Assembly (NCBI RefSeq): GCF_000582785.1
Contig: NZ_HG931175.1
Span: 295,643 to 359,642, forward strand
Length of the DNA: 64,000 nucleotides
DNA from: Candidatus Blastococcus massiliensis AP3
Lineage (GTDB): Bacteria; Actinomycetota; Actinomycetes; Mycobacteriales; Geodermatophilaceae
Direction of reading: 5' to 3'
Shown: positions 11,701-19,992 of the stretch, piece by piece
Layout: each line of letters opens with the position of its first letter
How positions within the stretch are numbered: position 1 is the first letter of the stretch
Position numbers and translations under genes: made by a program
The notes under the pieces: generated by a model
Told to the model about the DNA's origin: nothing
The model's input: the letters and a program-made list of their open reading frames with translations, nothing else
The model's database searches: none

Positions 11701-11788
11701 AATGACTGCTGGGTCACAGGTGCACGTCTTCGACGCGTCCGATCGGCGGCTCGCTAGTGTCCCGGGTCACACCACCTCAGGAGGAACC

Positions 11789-12790
11789 GTGGCCCGGCCG
11801 ACCGCCGCTGACGAGCAACTCGTCCACCAACTGCCCGAGCTGCTCCCGGCCGTCGCGACGCCCCATCCCTACTGGCGGGAGAGCCACTTCTTCGACATCC
11901 ACGACCCGTCGGGCACCGGGGACGCCGTCTTCTTCACCCTGGCGGTGCGGCCGGCGGCGGACCTGATGGACAGCCTCCAGATGGGCCGGGTCGGTGGCGA
12001 GCAGATCCTGCACTCCGGAGCCCGGTCACTGGGCGACGACCCGCACACCCCCGAGGTCCCCGGCGCACGCGTCGAGATCGTCGAGCCCTGGCGGGAGGTC
12101 CGGCTCTGGGCCGACCCCGACGTCAGCCCCATCGGGGTGGACCTCGTGTTCCGCGCCCGCACCCAGCCCTACGGCCTGCGCCGCGGCACGATGCGGGCGA
12201 CCGACGGCATCGTCTGGGACCAGAGCCACATCCTGCAGTCGGGCACCTGGTCGGGCACCTACACCGCCGGTGGCGTCGAGCACCGGGTCGACGGATGGGT
12301 GGGCCAACGGGACCACTCGTGGGGTGTGCGCGACCACGACCGGTGCCCGCTGTGGATCTGGTTCCAGATCCAGCTCGACGACGGGATGCTCGGCGTCTGG
12401 CACTGGGAGCTGGCCAACGGCGCCACGATCTACACCGACGGCTGCTGGGCCGGAGCCGACGGCAGCGATCCGGTCCCCGTCGTGGGCTTCACCTACGACG
12501 TCGACTGGCGCGGCCGCGACGGCGCCGTCGTGGCCTACGGGACGAACGGCGAGCAGGTCTCCGGGCTCGCGGGCAGCTGCCGTTTCGTCCTCGCCGACGG
12601 CCGGACGATCGACGTCGAGGCCGAGGGCGACTTCGTCCGGCCGTACGAGCCCTTCCACCGCGGCGGGCTCAACGTGGTGCGCGTCCGCACCGGCGACGGG
12701 CGGAGCGGCACCGCCGTGTACGAGGTGACCGGCGCCCGCCACCACCGGTTCTTCCCCGACACCGAGGTCGCCGGGGTCCTGCCGTGCTGA
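11789..12790 (+). CDS. Lipocalin/AttH-like beta-barrel protein (DUF7064/7065-type)
   Basis: 333 residues, no signal peptide or membrane segment. Rich in Trp and beta-strands, with AVFFTLAVRP, GWVGQRDHSWGVRDHD and CPLWIWFQIQL resembling proteins of the AttH/hydroxyneurosporene-synthase-like superfamily that often sit beside aminoglycoside-phosphotransferase-like genes in actinobacteria. The GTG at 11789 was preferred over the ATG at 11702 because a full AGGAGG lies 4 bases upstream; the extra residues in the longer form look non-conserved. It overlaps the next gene by 7 bases. Probable role is binding or modifying a lipophilic substrate; reaction unknown. Confidence 0.72.
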   Translation: MARPTAADEQLVHQLPELLPAVATPHPYWRESHFFDIHDPSGTGDAVFFTLAVRPAADLMDSLQMGRVGGEQILHSGARSLGDDPHTPEVPGARVEIVEPWREVRLWADPDVSPIGVDLVFRARTQPYGLRRGTMRATDGIVWDQSHILQSGTWSGTYTAGGVEHRVDGWVGQRDHSWGVRDHDRCPLWIWFQIQLDDGMLGVWHWELANGATIYTDGCWAGADGSDPVPVVGFTYDVDWRGRDGAVVAYGTNGEQVSGLAGSCRFVLADGRTIDVEAEGDFVRPYEPFHRGGLNVVRVRTGDGRSGTAVYEVTGARHHRFFPDTEVAGVLPC

Positions 12791-13848
12791 CCATCGCCGA
12801 CACGCCCGGGGCACTGACGCCGGAGTGGCTCACCGCCGCCCTCACCGCCTCCGGCTCCCTCGACCGCGCGCGCGTCGTCGACGCGGAGGTGCGGCCGCTC
12901 GGCACGGGGCAGATGTGCGACAGCGTCCGGGTCCGCCTGACCTACGACGACCCGGCGGCCGGGCCCGCGTCCCTCGTCGCCAAGCTGCCTGCCGCGGACG
13001 AGGGCAGCCGGGCCACCGCCCGAGCCTTCCGCTCGTACGAGAAGGAGGTCCGCTTCTACCAGGAGCTGGCCGAGCGGCTGCCGGTCCGCACGCCCCGCCT
13101 GCACTACGCCGACCTCGACCTGGCGACGGCGTCCTTCGTGCTGCTGCTCGAGGACCTCGCACCCGCCCAGCCGGGCGACCAGCTGCGCGGCTGCGACACC
13201 GACGTCGCCGCCGCCGCCGTGGCGGAGCTGGTCAACCTGCACGCGCCGCTGTGGGGCGACCCGTCGCTCGCGCAGCTCGACTGGCTGCACGGCGACCCCG
13301 AGGGCCGGGGAGCGCTGCTCGGCGAGGTGCTGCCGATGCTGTGGGCGGGCTTCCAGGAGCGGTACGCGGCCTCGCTGCTGCCGCACGTGAAGCAGGCGGG
13401 TGACGTGTACTTCAGCCGGCTGGCCACCGGGCGGGCCGCCGACCGCGTCGCCACCGTGACGCACACCGACTACCGCCTGGACAACCTGCTCATCGCGCCG
13501 GACGGCGCCGTCACCGTCGTCGACTGGCAAACCTGCGGGACCGGCGTCGGGCCGAGCGACGTCGCGTACTTCCTCGGCGCGGGCCTGGCGCCCGAGGTCC
13601 GGCGCGAGGCCGAGGACGGCCTCGTCCGGAGCTACCACGACGGCCTGCTCGCGGCCGGCGTCACCGGCTACGCCTGGGACGACTGCTGGCTGGACTACCG
13701 GCGTGGCACCTGGGCCGGCCTGTCCATGGCGGTGCTGGCGTCCATGAGCGTGAAGCGCACCGACCGCGGCGACGCGATGTTCCTGGCCATGGCCGACCGG
13801 CACGCGCGGCACGCCCTCGACCTCGACGCCGCCGACGTCCTGGTCTGA
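12784..13848 (+). CDS. Phosphotransferase family protein (APH/EcK-like kinase fold)
   Basis: 354 residues. Kinase-like landmarks are the Lys in SLVAKLPAA, a conserved Glu in SYEKEVRFYQEL, Brenner's motif THTDYRLDNLL (catalytic Asp and metal-binding Asn) and VVDWQTCGTG in place of DFG. Such proteins are annotated as phosphotransferases, probably acting on hydroxylated lipids, steroids or small alcohols rather than aminoglycosides. The GTG at 12784 overlaps the preceding stop by 7 bases; an ALDH follows 33 bases later. The three genes look like one catabolic or modification operon. Confidence 0.87.
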   Translation: MLTIADTPGALTPEWLTAALTASGSLDRARVVDAEVRPLGTGQMCDSVRVRLTYDDPAAGPASLVAKLPAADEGSRATARAFRSYEKEVRFYQELAERLPVRTPRLHYADLDLATASFVLLLEDLAPAQPGDQLRGCDTDVAAAAVAELVNLHAPLWGDPSLAQLDWLHGDPEGRGALLGEVLPMLWAGFQERYAASLLPHVKQAGDVYFSRLATGRAADRVATVTHTDYRLDNLLIAPDGAVTVVDWQTCGTGVGPSDVAYFLGAGLAPEVRREAEDGLVRSYHDGLLAAGVTGYAWDDCWLDYRRGTWAGLSMAVLASMSVKRTDRGDAMFLAMADRHARHALDLDAADVLV

Positions 13849-13881
13849 CCCTCCCTCCTCCCTCGACCCAAGGACACCGAC

Positions 13882-15288
13882 GTGACCCAGCACCTGATGA
13901 CCATCGACGGCGAGTCCCGGGACTCCTCGAACCGGTTCGACGTGATCAACCCGGCGACGGGAGAGCCCTTCGCGACCGCGCCGGAGGCCGACGCGGTGAT
14001 CCTGGACGACGCCATGGCCGGTGCCGAGCGGGCGTTCCGCTCCTGGAAGCTCGACGACGACGCACGCCGCGACGCGCTGCGCTCGGCCGCGGCGGCCCTC
14101 AACGACGCCATCCCCCGGATCGCTCCCCTGCTCACCCAGGAGCAGGGCAAGCCGCTGAACGAGGCCATCTTCGAGGTGGCGGGCGTCGGCATGTGGCTGC
14201 AGTACTACGCCGACCTCGAGGTGGAGCGCGAGATCCTCCAGGACGACGACGCGGCCTTCGTCGAGGTCGTGCGCCGGCCGATCGGCGTCGTGGCCGCGAT
14301 CGCCCCCTGGAACTTCCCGCTGCTGCTGTCCTCGTGGAAGATCGCCCCGGCCCTGCGCGCCGGCAACACGGTCGTCCTCAAGCCCTCCCCGTACACGCCG
14401 CTGTCCTCGCTCGCGATGGTGGAGGTCCTCAACCGGGCGCTGCCGCCCGGCGTGCTCAACGTCGTCACCGGCGGGGACGCGCTGGGCGCCGCGATGACCG
14501 CCCACCCCACGCCGCGCAAGGTCAGCTTCACCGGATCGGTCAGCGCCGGGAAGAAGGTGGCGGTGGCCTCCGCCGCGGACCTGAAGCGGGTGACCCTCGA
14601 ACTCGGCGGCAACGACCCCGCCATCGTGCTGGACGACGCCGATCCCGCCGTGATCGGCAAGCAGCTGTTCTCCGCGGCGTTCCAGAACAACGGCCAGACG
14701 TGCATCGCGGTCAAGCGCGTCTACGTCCCGGAGCGCCTGCACGACGCGGTCGTCGACGCCCTCGTCGCGGAGGCCGAGCGCGCCGTCGTCGGCGACGGCA
14801 TGGACGAGAAGACGCAGTTCGGCCCGATCAACAACCGCCCCCAGTTCGACCGGGTCAGGGCCCTGGTCGACGGCGCACTGTCGTCCGGAGCCCGGGCCGT
14901 CGCCGGAGGAACGGCCCTCGAGCGGCCGGGCTACTTCTTCGCGCCGACCATCCTCACCGGCGCCCGGGACGGGACCGCGATCGTCGACGAGGAGCAGTTC
15001 GGCCCGGCCCTGCCGGTCATCCCCTACCGGGACCTCGACGACGCCGTGGAGCGCGCCAACGCCACCAGCTTCGGGCTCGGGGCGTCGGTCTGGGCCACCG
15101 ACACCGAGCGGGGCGAGAGCGTCGCCCGGCGCCTGGACGCCGGATCCGCGTGGGTGAACACGCACGCGGCACTGGCGCCCCACCTGCCGTTCGGCGGGTT
15201 CAAGTGGAGCGGCGTCGGCGTGGAGAACGGGACGTGGGGCTACAAGAGCTTCACGGACCTGCAGGTGGTGCACCGGCGCAAGCAGTAG
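13882..15288 (+). CDS. Aldehyde dehydrogenase family protein
   Basis: 468 residues, full-length ALDH. Seen in order: APWNFPLLLSSWKIAPAL (oxyanion Asn), NAD-binding VSFTGSVSAGKK, catalytic Glu in TLELGGNDPAIV, nucleophile Cys in NNGQTCIAVKR, and EEQFGPALPV near the C-terminus. Oxidises an aldehyde to the acid with NAD(P)+. A GTG at 13882 has AAGGA 7 bases upstream. It stops with TAG, one of several ordinary TAG terminators in the window. It probably acts with the kinase-like and barrel proteins upstream; substrate unknown. Confidence 0.94.
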   Translation: MTQHLMTIDGESRDSSNRFDVINPATGEPFATAPEADAVILDDAMAGAERAFRSWKLDDDARRDALRSAAAALNDAIPRIAPLLTQEQGKPLNEAIFEVAGVGMWLQYYADLEVEREILQDDDAAFVEVVRRPIGVVAAIAPWNFPLLLSSWKIAPALRAGNTVVLKPSPYTPLSSLAMVEVLNRALPPGVLNVVTGGDALGAAMTAHPTPRKVSFTGSVSAGKKVAVASAADLKRVTLELGGNDPAIVLDDADPAVIGKQLFSAAFQNNGQTCIAVKRVYVPERLHDAVVDALVAEAERAVVGDGMDEKTQFGPINNRPQFDRVRALVDGALSSGARAVAGGTALERPGYFFAPTILTGARDGTAIVDEEQFGPALPVIPYRDLDDAVERANATSFGLGASVWATDTERGESVARRLDAGSAWVNTHAALAPHLPFGGFKWSGVGVENGTWGYKSFTDLQVVHRRKQ

Positions 15289-15345
15289 CACCGGCTGCCA
15301 CCGATCCCCCTGGTCGGACCCCGGAGCGGCTGCCAGGATCGCGGG

Positions 15346-15738
15346 ATGCCCTCCCTCGCCGGCGCCTCGCACCTCGCTCTCACCGTCCGCGACATGGAGG
15401 CCAGTGCCGACTGGTACCGGCGCGTCCTCGGTCTCCAGGAGCTGCGCCGGTACGGCGCGGACGAGGCGGGCTCCCCGCGCATCCTGCTCCTGGACCGGGC
15501 GAGCTTCTTCGTCGTCGGGCTGTGCCAGTACGACGGCAGCTCGGCCGGCGCGTTCGACCACCGTCGGACCGGCCTGGACCACTTCGCCTTCAAGGTCGCC
15601 GACGAGGCCGAACTCGACCGGTGGATCGCCCACCTCGACGAGCAGGGCGTGCCCCACTCCCCCGTGCGCGTCCTGGACCTCGGGCGGTTCGTGTCCTTCG
15701 AGGACCCCGACGGCATCCAGTTCGAGCTCTGGCTCTAG
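15346..15738 (+). CDS. VOC/glyoxalase-fold protein
   Basis: 130 residues with two beta-alpha-beta-beta-beta modules. Metal-ligand positions are recognisable: His in SHLALTVRDM, His in GLDHFAFKV and Glu in IQFELWL. DWYRRVLGL is the usual helix after the first strand. Members include glyoxalases, dioxygenases, epimerases and resistance proteins. It lies 57 bases after the ALDH on the same strand and is followed 8 bases later by a membrane protein. It stops with TAG. Confidence 0.9.
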   Translation: MPSLAGASHLALTVRDMEASADWYRRVLGLQELRRYGADEAGSPRILLLDRASFFVVGLCQYDGSSAGAFDHRRTGLDHFAFKVADEAELDRWIAHLDEQGVPHSPVRVLDLGRFVSFEDPDGIQFELWL

Positions 15739-15746
15739 GTCCCCGG

Positions 15747-16208
15747 GTGCGACCGGACGTCCGGCTGCTGCTCCCCCGGCAGGCGGGCGAGTACCGCGGA
15801 GCGCGGTGGGCCGTCGTCGTCCTCCTGCTCTACAACGTGGTGGCCACCGGCCGCAGCCTGGTGCACGTCTTCCTCGGTGACAGCGGAGCCGGGTCCATCG
15901 CGACCATCGACGTCGACGTCGAGGGTGGCTCCGACGTGGTCGCGCTGCTCGGTCACTGGGGTGGCGCGCAGCTGTCCATGGCCGTGCTCGTCTGGGTGGT
16001 CCTGGCGCGCTACCGGGGACTCGTGCCGATGATGTTGGCGGCCGCCGTGCTGGAGGCCCTCCTCCGGTTGCTGATCGGGTCGATGAAGCCGCTGGAGACC
16101 CTCGGGACCCCGCCCGGCGCCGCGGGGACCTATGCCGCGCTGGTCGTCTGCGGGGTGGCGCTGGTGGCTTCCCTGGTGCCCCGCGCCGAGGTCAGTCCTC
16201 GACCCTGA
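15747..16208 (+). CDS. Small integral membrane protein, unknown
   Basis: 153 residues with four hydrophobic segments, roughly residues 18-34 (WAVVVLLLYNVVATG), 57-75, 80-98 and 120-140. RLLIGSMKPLETLG lies in the loop before the last helix. I do not recognise the family. The GTG at 15747 is 8 bases after the VOC stop, suggesting co-transcription. Its last 17 bases overlap the tail of the convergent dodecin gene, and both frames look genuinely coding. Confidence 0.75.
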   Translation: MRPDVRLLLPRQAGEYRGARWAVVVLLLYNVVATGRSLVHVFLGDSGAGSIATIDVDVEGGSDVVALLGHWGGAQLSMAVLVWVVLARYRGLVPMMLAAAVLEALLRLLIGSMKPLETLGTPPGAAGTYAALVVCGVALVASLVPRAEVSPRP

Positions 16209-16401
16209 AGCCGATCTTCAGTGCCACCTGGACGTGCGCGACGTCGCCGTCGACGACCTGACCGCGGATCTCCCCGACCTCGAACCACTCGATGTTGCGA
16301 ACGGTCGCCGCCGCCTTGCGGATGCCGGTGCGGATCGCGTCGTCGACGCTCGTGGGGCTGCTGCCCACGATCTCGCTGAGCCGGTAGACGTGGTTGGACA
16401 C
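16192..16401 (-). CDS. Dodecin (flavin-binding storage protein)
   Basis: 69 residues, exactly the size of dodecins. VYRLSEIVGSSPTSVDDAI, NIEWFEVGEIRG (the Trp that stacks on flavin) and VAHVQVALKIGFRVE match the family closely. Dodecins assemble as hollow dodecamers that sequester riboflavin, FMN or related ligands, and are common in actinobacteria. The GTG at 16401 has an excellent GAGGAGGGG a few bases upstream. Its 3' end overlaps the convergent membrane gene by 17 bases. Confidence 0.95.
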   Translation of the reverse strand: MSNHVYRLSEIVGSSPTSVDDAIRTGIRKAAATVRNIEWFEVGEIRGQVVDGDVAHVQVALKIGFRVED

Positions 16402-16505
16402 GGCCCCTCCTCGGGGGTTCTGGTGCGGCCGGGACGCCGGCACGGGTTCATCGTGGCGGCTCGACGGCGGACGCGCCGCCCGGCGGGTGCTCCCCGGCGG
16501 CGCGG

Positions 16506-17906
16506 TCAGCGCGGGCGGCTGTGCCCGTCGCGCATGAGCAGCGCGACCGGGACGGCGGCCAGGACGCAGGCGGCGGTCAGCAGGTAGACGAGGACGAAGG
16601 GTCCCGGGGTCGTGGCGTCGCCGGCGACGGCGGTGAACAGGCCGATCCCGACCACCGAACCGATCTGCATCGCGGTCTGCTGGAGGGACGTCGCCAGCCC
16701 GAAGTCCCGCTCGTCGACGGCGTGGCCCATGGCCGAGAGCAGGCCCGGCTGCGCATGCCCGAACGCCCACCCCGACAGCGGCAGCGCGATCGCGATGGCG
16801 ACCACGGAGGTGGCCGCCGCACCGATGGACATCGACCCCATCACGAGAGCCAGCCCGGCCGAGGCGACCACCACCATCCGGCGCTCGCCGAAACGCTGGC
16901 CCCAGCGCGAGGCCGTCGGGGCGGCAGCCACGATGAACGTCGCGCGCGGCACGCTCAGCAGCGAGGTCAGCCCCGCGGACAACCCCATGACCGACTGCAT
17001 GAGCAGCGGCGTGAGCACGAAGTTGCCCATCCACCCGGCCCCGAGCAGGAAGCTCGCCACGGTCACCACCCGGGTGTTCCTCGACGACAGCACCCGGATC
17101 GGCAGCAGCGGCGACGCCGACCGCCTCTCGATGCGGACGAGGGCCCAGAGGGCGAACGGGGCGACGGCGAGGCAGGCCAGCGGCAGCGGCGCCCACCCCC
17201 AGACCCCGAGGCGGTTGATGCCGAAGGTCACCGACAGGGTGAGCACCGCCAGGGCCAGCGCCCCCGGCAGGTCCAGGGGCACGCGGACCCGGTCGCGCGG
17301 ATCGGCCGGCAGGACGGGCAGGGCCGCCAGCAGCGCGGCGGCGCAGACGGCCGCCTGGACGGCGAAGATGATCCGCCAGCCGACGAGGTCCACGAGCGGG
17401 CCGCCGATGACCACCCCGATCACGGCGGCCCCGGCGAGGGTGGCCGAGGCCAGCGACGAGACCCTGACCCGCTGGGCCGGCGGATGGGCGCGGAAGAGCA
17501 TGGCGAACGAGCTCGGCACCGTGGCGGCCGCACCCAGCTGGGACACGGTGCGGGCGGTGATCAGGCTGCCGGCGTTCCACGCCAGCGCCGTCGCCACGGC
17601 GAAGAGCCCGGCGACGACCATGCCCGTCAGGAACAGCCGGCGGTGCCCGCGGATGTCGCCCAGGCGCCCCAGCAGCGGCGTGCTGACCGCGGCGGCCAGC
17701 AGGGGCGCCGTGGTCACCCACAGCACCGTCGACGGCGCGGAGTCCAGGTCGAGCGCGATCGGCTGGACGGCGATGGTGAGGATGGTCGCCGGGAACGTCG
17801 TGGCGAACATGCCCGCCAGACAGGCGACCAGCACCCAGCGACGGCGCCGGGGGTCGAGGACCTCCGGCGGCTCCGCCGGTTCGTCGGGATCGGGACCGTC
17901 GCTCAC
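16506..17906 (-). CDS. MFS transporter (DHA2/EmrB-like)
   Basis: 466 residues with 13-14 hydrophobic segments. Motif A is GRLGDIRGHRRLFL, and the helix-5 region carries IGVVIGGPLVDLVGWR, similar to drug/proton antiporters. Probably exports a small molecule. It begins about 19 bases after the Old Yellow Enzyme stop on the same strand, so enzyme and exporter may share a message. Substrate is unknown. Confidence 0.9.
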   Translation of the reverse strand: MSDGPDPDEPAEPPEVLDPRRRRWVLVACLAGMFATTFPATILTIAVQPIALDLDSAPSTVLWVTTAPLLAAAVSTPLLGRLGDIRGHRRLFLTGMVVAGLFAVATALAWNAGSLITARTVSQLGAAATVPSSFAMLFRAHPPAQRVRVSSLASATLAGAAVIGVVIGGPLVDLVGWRIIFAVQAAVCAAALLAALPVLPADPRDRVRVPLDLPGALALAVLTLSVTFGINRLGVWGWAPLPLACLAVAPFALWALVRIERRSASPLLPIRVLSSRNTRVVTVASFLLGAGWMGNFVLTPLLMQSVMGLSAGLTSLLSVPRATFIVAAAPTASRWGQRFGERRMVVVASAGLALVMGSMSIGAAATSVVAIAIALPLSGWAFGHAQPGLLSAMGHAVDERDFGLATSLQQTAMQIGSVVGIGLFTAVAGDATTPGPFVLVYLLTAACVLAAVPVALLMRDGHSRPR

Positions 17907-17925
17907 CGGGGTCGGCGCCGGCGGG

Positions 17926-19005
17926 TCAGGACGCGTCGGCGACGAAACCGCGCCAGTTGCGCATGTACTCGACGAACACCGGCGAGAGCCCCTCGGCGGT
18001 GAGGTGGTCCGGGGTCACCGGCGTCGGGACCGGCACGAAGCCGCCGTCCCGCCGCACCTGATCGGGGAAGTCGTGGTGCAGGATCGCCGCCCGGCCGACC
18101 ATCACGAAGTCGGCGCCCCGCTCGAGGGTCTCGGCCGCCTCCTGCCCGGTCCGCAATTTGCCGGCCACGCCGAGGCGGGTGGTGCCGCGGTCGAGGTCGG
18201 TGAACCAGTCCATCAGGGGCCGGTCCTGGTAGGCCTCCTCCTTCGGCTGCTTGGCCACGTCCCAGAGCGACATGTCCAGGTAGTCGACGTCGTCGGACAG
18301 CAGGACCTGGGCGGCGACGTCCCGGATCTCTCCGAGGCGCAGACCGAAGCGCTCGGGCGAGAGCCGGATGCCCACCTGGAAGTCGGCGCCGCAGCGCGCC
18401 CGCACCGCGGCGAGCACCTCGAACAGCAGGCGGGCGCGGTTCTCCAGGGAGCCGCCGTACTCGTCGGTGCGCTGGTTGACCTCGGGCGAGAGGAACTGGG
18501 CGAGCACGTAGCCGTGCGCGCCGTGGAGCTCGACGCCGTCGAACCCGGCGCGCTCGGCCCGGTGGGCCGCCGAGGCGAAGTCCTCGACCAGCTGCCCGAC
18601 CTCGTCGAGGGTCATCGCGCGGGCACCGCTCTGCTCGTCGTCCGACGCCCCGACCGGCTGCCCGACCAGTTCGCGCGGCGACCGGTTGCCGGCGTGGTGC
18701 AGCTGCAGGGACGCGAGCGACCCGGCGTCCTTGACCGCGGCGGCCAGGCGGGTCAGCCCGGGGAGGTGGTCGTCGGAGAAGACGCCGAGCTGACCGGGGA
18801 AGCCCTGCCCGCCGGCCTGGACGTGCGCGGCACAGGTCATGGTCAGGCCGTGCCCGCCGCGAGCCCGCAGCGCCAGCCAGTGCAGTTCCTCGTCGGACAG
18901 CGTCCCGTCGGGGTGGCTCTGCGTGTTGGTGAGCGGGGCGAGCCACACCCGGTTCGGCGCGGCGGGGCCGTGGGCGAGCGTCAGGGGCGCGAAGAGGTCG
19001 GACAC
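17926..19005 (-). CDS. NADH:flavin oxidoreductase, Old Yellow Enzyme family
   Basis: 359 residues, FMN TIM-barrel. Clear signatures are LAPLTNTQSHPDG at the first strand, LQLHHAGNRS (substrate-binding His pair), FDGVELHGAHGYVLAQFLSP and RTDEYGGSLENRARL, with phosphate-binding GRAAILHHDFP near the end. These reduce activated C=C bonds of enones or nitro compounds with NAD(P)H. The GTG at 19005 was chosen because residues further upstream are low-complexity and unlike the family, whose N-terminus is typically '.LF.P..L...'. Confidence 0.92.
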   Translation of the reverse strand: MSDLFAPLTLAHGPAAPNRVWLAPLTNTQSHPDGTLSDEELHWLALRARGGHGLTMTCAAHVQAGGQGFPGQLGVFSDDHLPGLTRLAAAVKDAGSLASLQLHHAGNRSPRELVGQPVGASDDEQSGARAMTLDEVGQLVEDFASAAHRAERAGFDGVELHGAHGYVLAQFLSPEVNQRTDEYGGSLENRARLLFEVLAAVRARCGADFQVGIRLSPERFGLRLGEIRDVAAQVLLSDDVDYLDMSLWDVAKQPKEEAYQDRPLMDWFTDLDRGTTRLGVAGKLRTGQEAAETLERGADFVMVGRAAILHHDFPDQVRRDGGFVPVPTPVTPDHLTAEGLSPVFVEYMRNWRGFVADAS

Positions 19006-19166
19006 CGGCCGAATGTACGGCGGAGCCCCGGACGGCTTCCCGCCGGCTCGGCCGATCGGCCTCGGGATCGTCCCGCCCCACCCGAAAACCCCTACCGGCT
19101 GCTCCGGCACTTCCCTAGCCTTGCCCGCGCAGGCGGACCGCTGTCCATTCGAACCCTGGAGTTCCG

Positions 19167-19991
19167 GTGACTTCCCTCCCGTCCACGGACGGCCACTCCC
19201 CCGCGCCCGCGGCCCGCGCCCGGTCGCTCAGCAAGATCTACGGCGAGGGCGACACCCAGGTGGTGGCGCTCGACAAGGTCGACGTGGACTTCGACCGCGG
19301 GCGCTTCACGGCGATCATGGGGCCCTCGGGCTCGGGCAAGTCGACCCTGATGCACTGCATGGCCGGGCTCGACTCGGTGACCGAGGGGCAGGCGTACATC
19401 GGCGACGTCGAGCTCACCACGCTCGACGACAAGGCGCTCACCGTGCTCCGGCGCGACCGGGTCGGCTTCGTGTTCCAGGCGTACAACCTGCTGCCGACGC
19501 TGACCGCGCTGGAGAACATCACGCTGCCGATGGACATCGCGGGTCGCACACCCGACCGCGAGTGGCTGGATCACGTCATCGACACCGTCGGCCTGCGGCC
19601 CCGGCTCACGCACCGCCCCACCGAGTTGTCGGGCGGGCAGCAGCAGCGGGTGGCCTGCGCACGCGCGCTGGCCGGCCGCCCGGAGATCGTCTTCGCCGAC
19701 GAGCCGACCGGGAACCTCGACTCCCGCAGCGGCGCCGATGTCCTGGACTTCCTCCGCCGCTCGGTGCGCGAGATGGGTCAGACGATCGTCATGGTGACGC
19801 ACGACCCGTCCGCCGCCGGCTACGCGGACCGGGTCCTCTTCCTCGCCGACGGCCGGATCGTCGACGAGATGCACGAACCCACCGCCGACCGCGTGCTGGA
19901 GCGGATGAAGGCCTTCGATCGCGAGGGCGTCCCCCGCACCGGTCCGGACGCGGCCGTGGTGGGCGACGGTCCGCGGGCAGAGGCGCACTGA
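19167..19991 (+). CDS. ABC transporter ATP-binding protein, MacB/LolD type
   Basis: 274 residues. Walker A GPSGSGKST at residues 52-60, Q-loop VFQAYNLLPTL, signature LSGGQQQRVACARAL, Walker B IVFADEPTGNLDS and switch His in VMVTHDPSAAGY. The NLLPTL and DEPTGNLDS wording is typical of the MacB/LolD/FtsE mechanotransmission group rather than importers. GTG start with GGAG 5 bases upstream. The FtsX-type permease starts one base after the stop. Energy-coupling subunit, cytoplasmic face. Confidence 0.95.
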   Translation: MTSLPSTDGHSPAPAARARSLSKIYGEGDTQVVALDKVDVDFDRGRFTAIMGPSGSGKSTLMHCMAGLDSVTEGQAYIGDVELTTLDDKALTVLRRDRVGFVFQAYNLLPTLTALENITLPMDIAGRTPDREWLDHVIDTVGLRPRLTHRPTELSGGQQQRVACARALAGRPEIVFADEPTGNLDSRSGADVLDFLRRSVREMGQTIVMVTHDPSAAGYADRVLFLADGRIVDEMHEPTADRVLERMKAFDREGVPRTGPDAAVVGDGPRAEAH

Positions 19992-19992
19992 C

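Noticed and set aside
11702-11788. ATG at 11702 as the start of the lipocalin-like gene
   Set aside because: No ribosome-binding site, while GTG 11789 has a full AGGAGG; the extra residues look non-conserved and would fill the regulatory region.
12535-15657. A 1040-codon minus-strand frame opposite the kinase-like and ALDH genes
   Set aside because: Antisense shadow; the plus strand carries full ALDH and kinase motifs.
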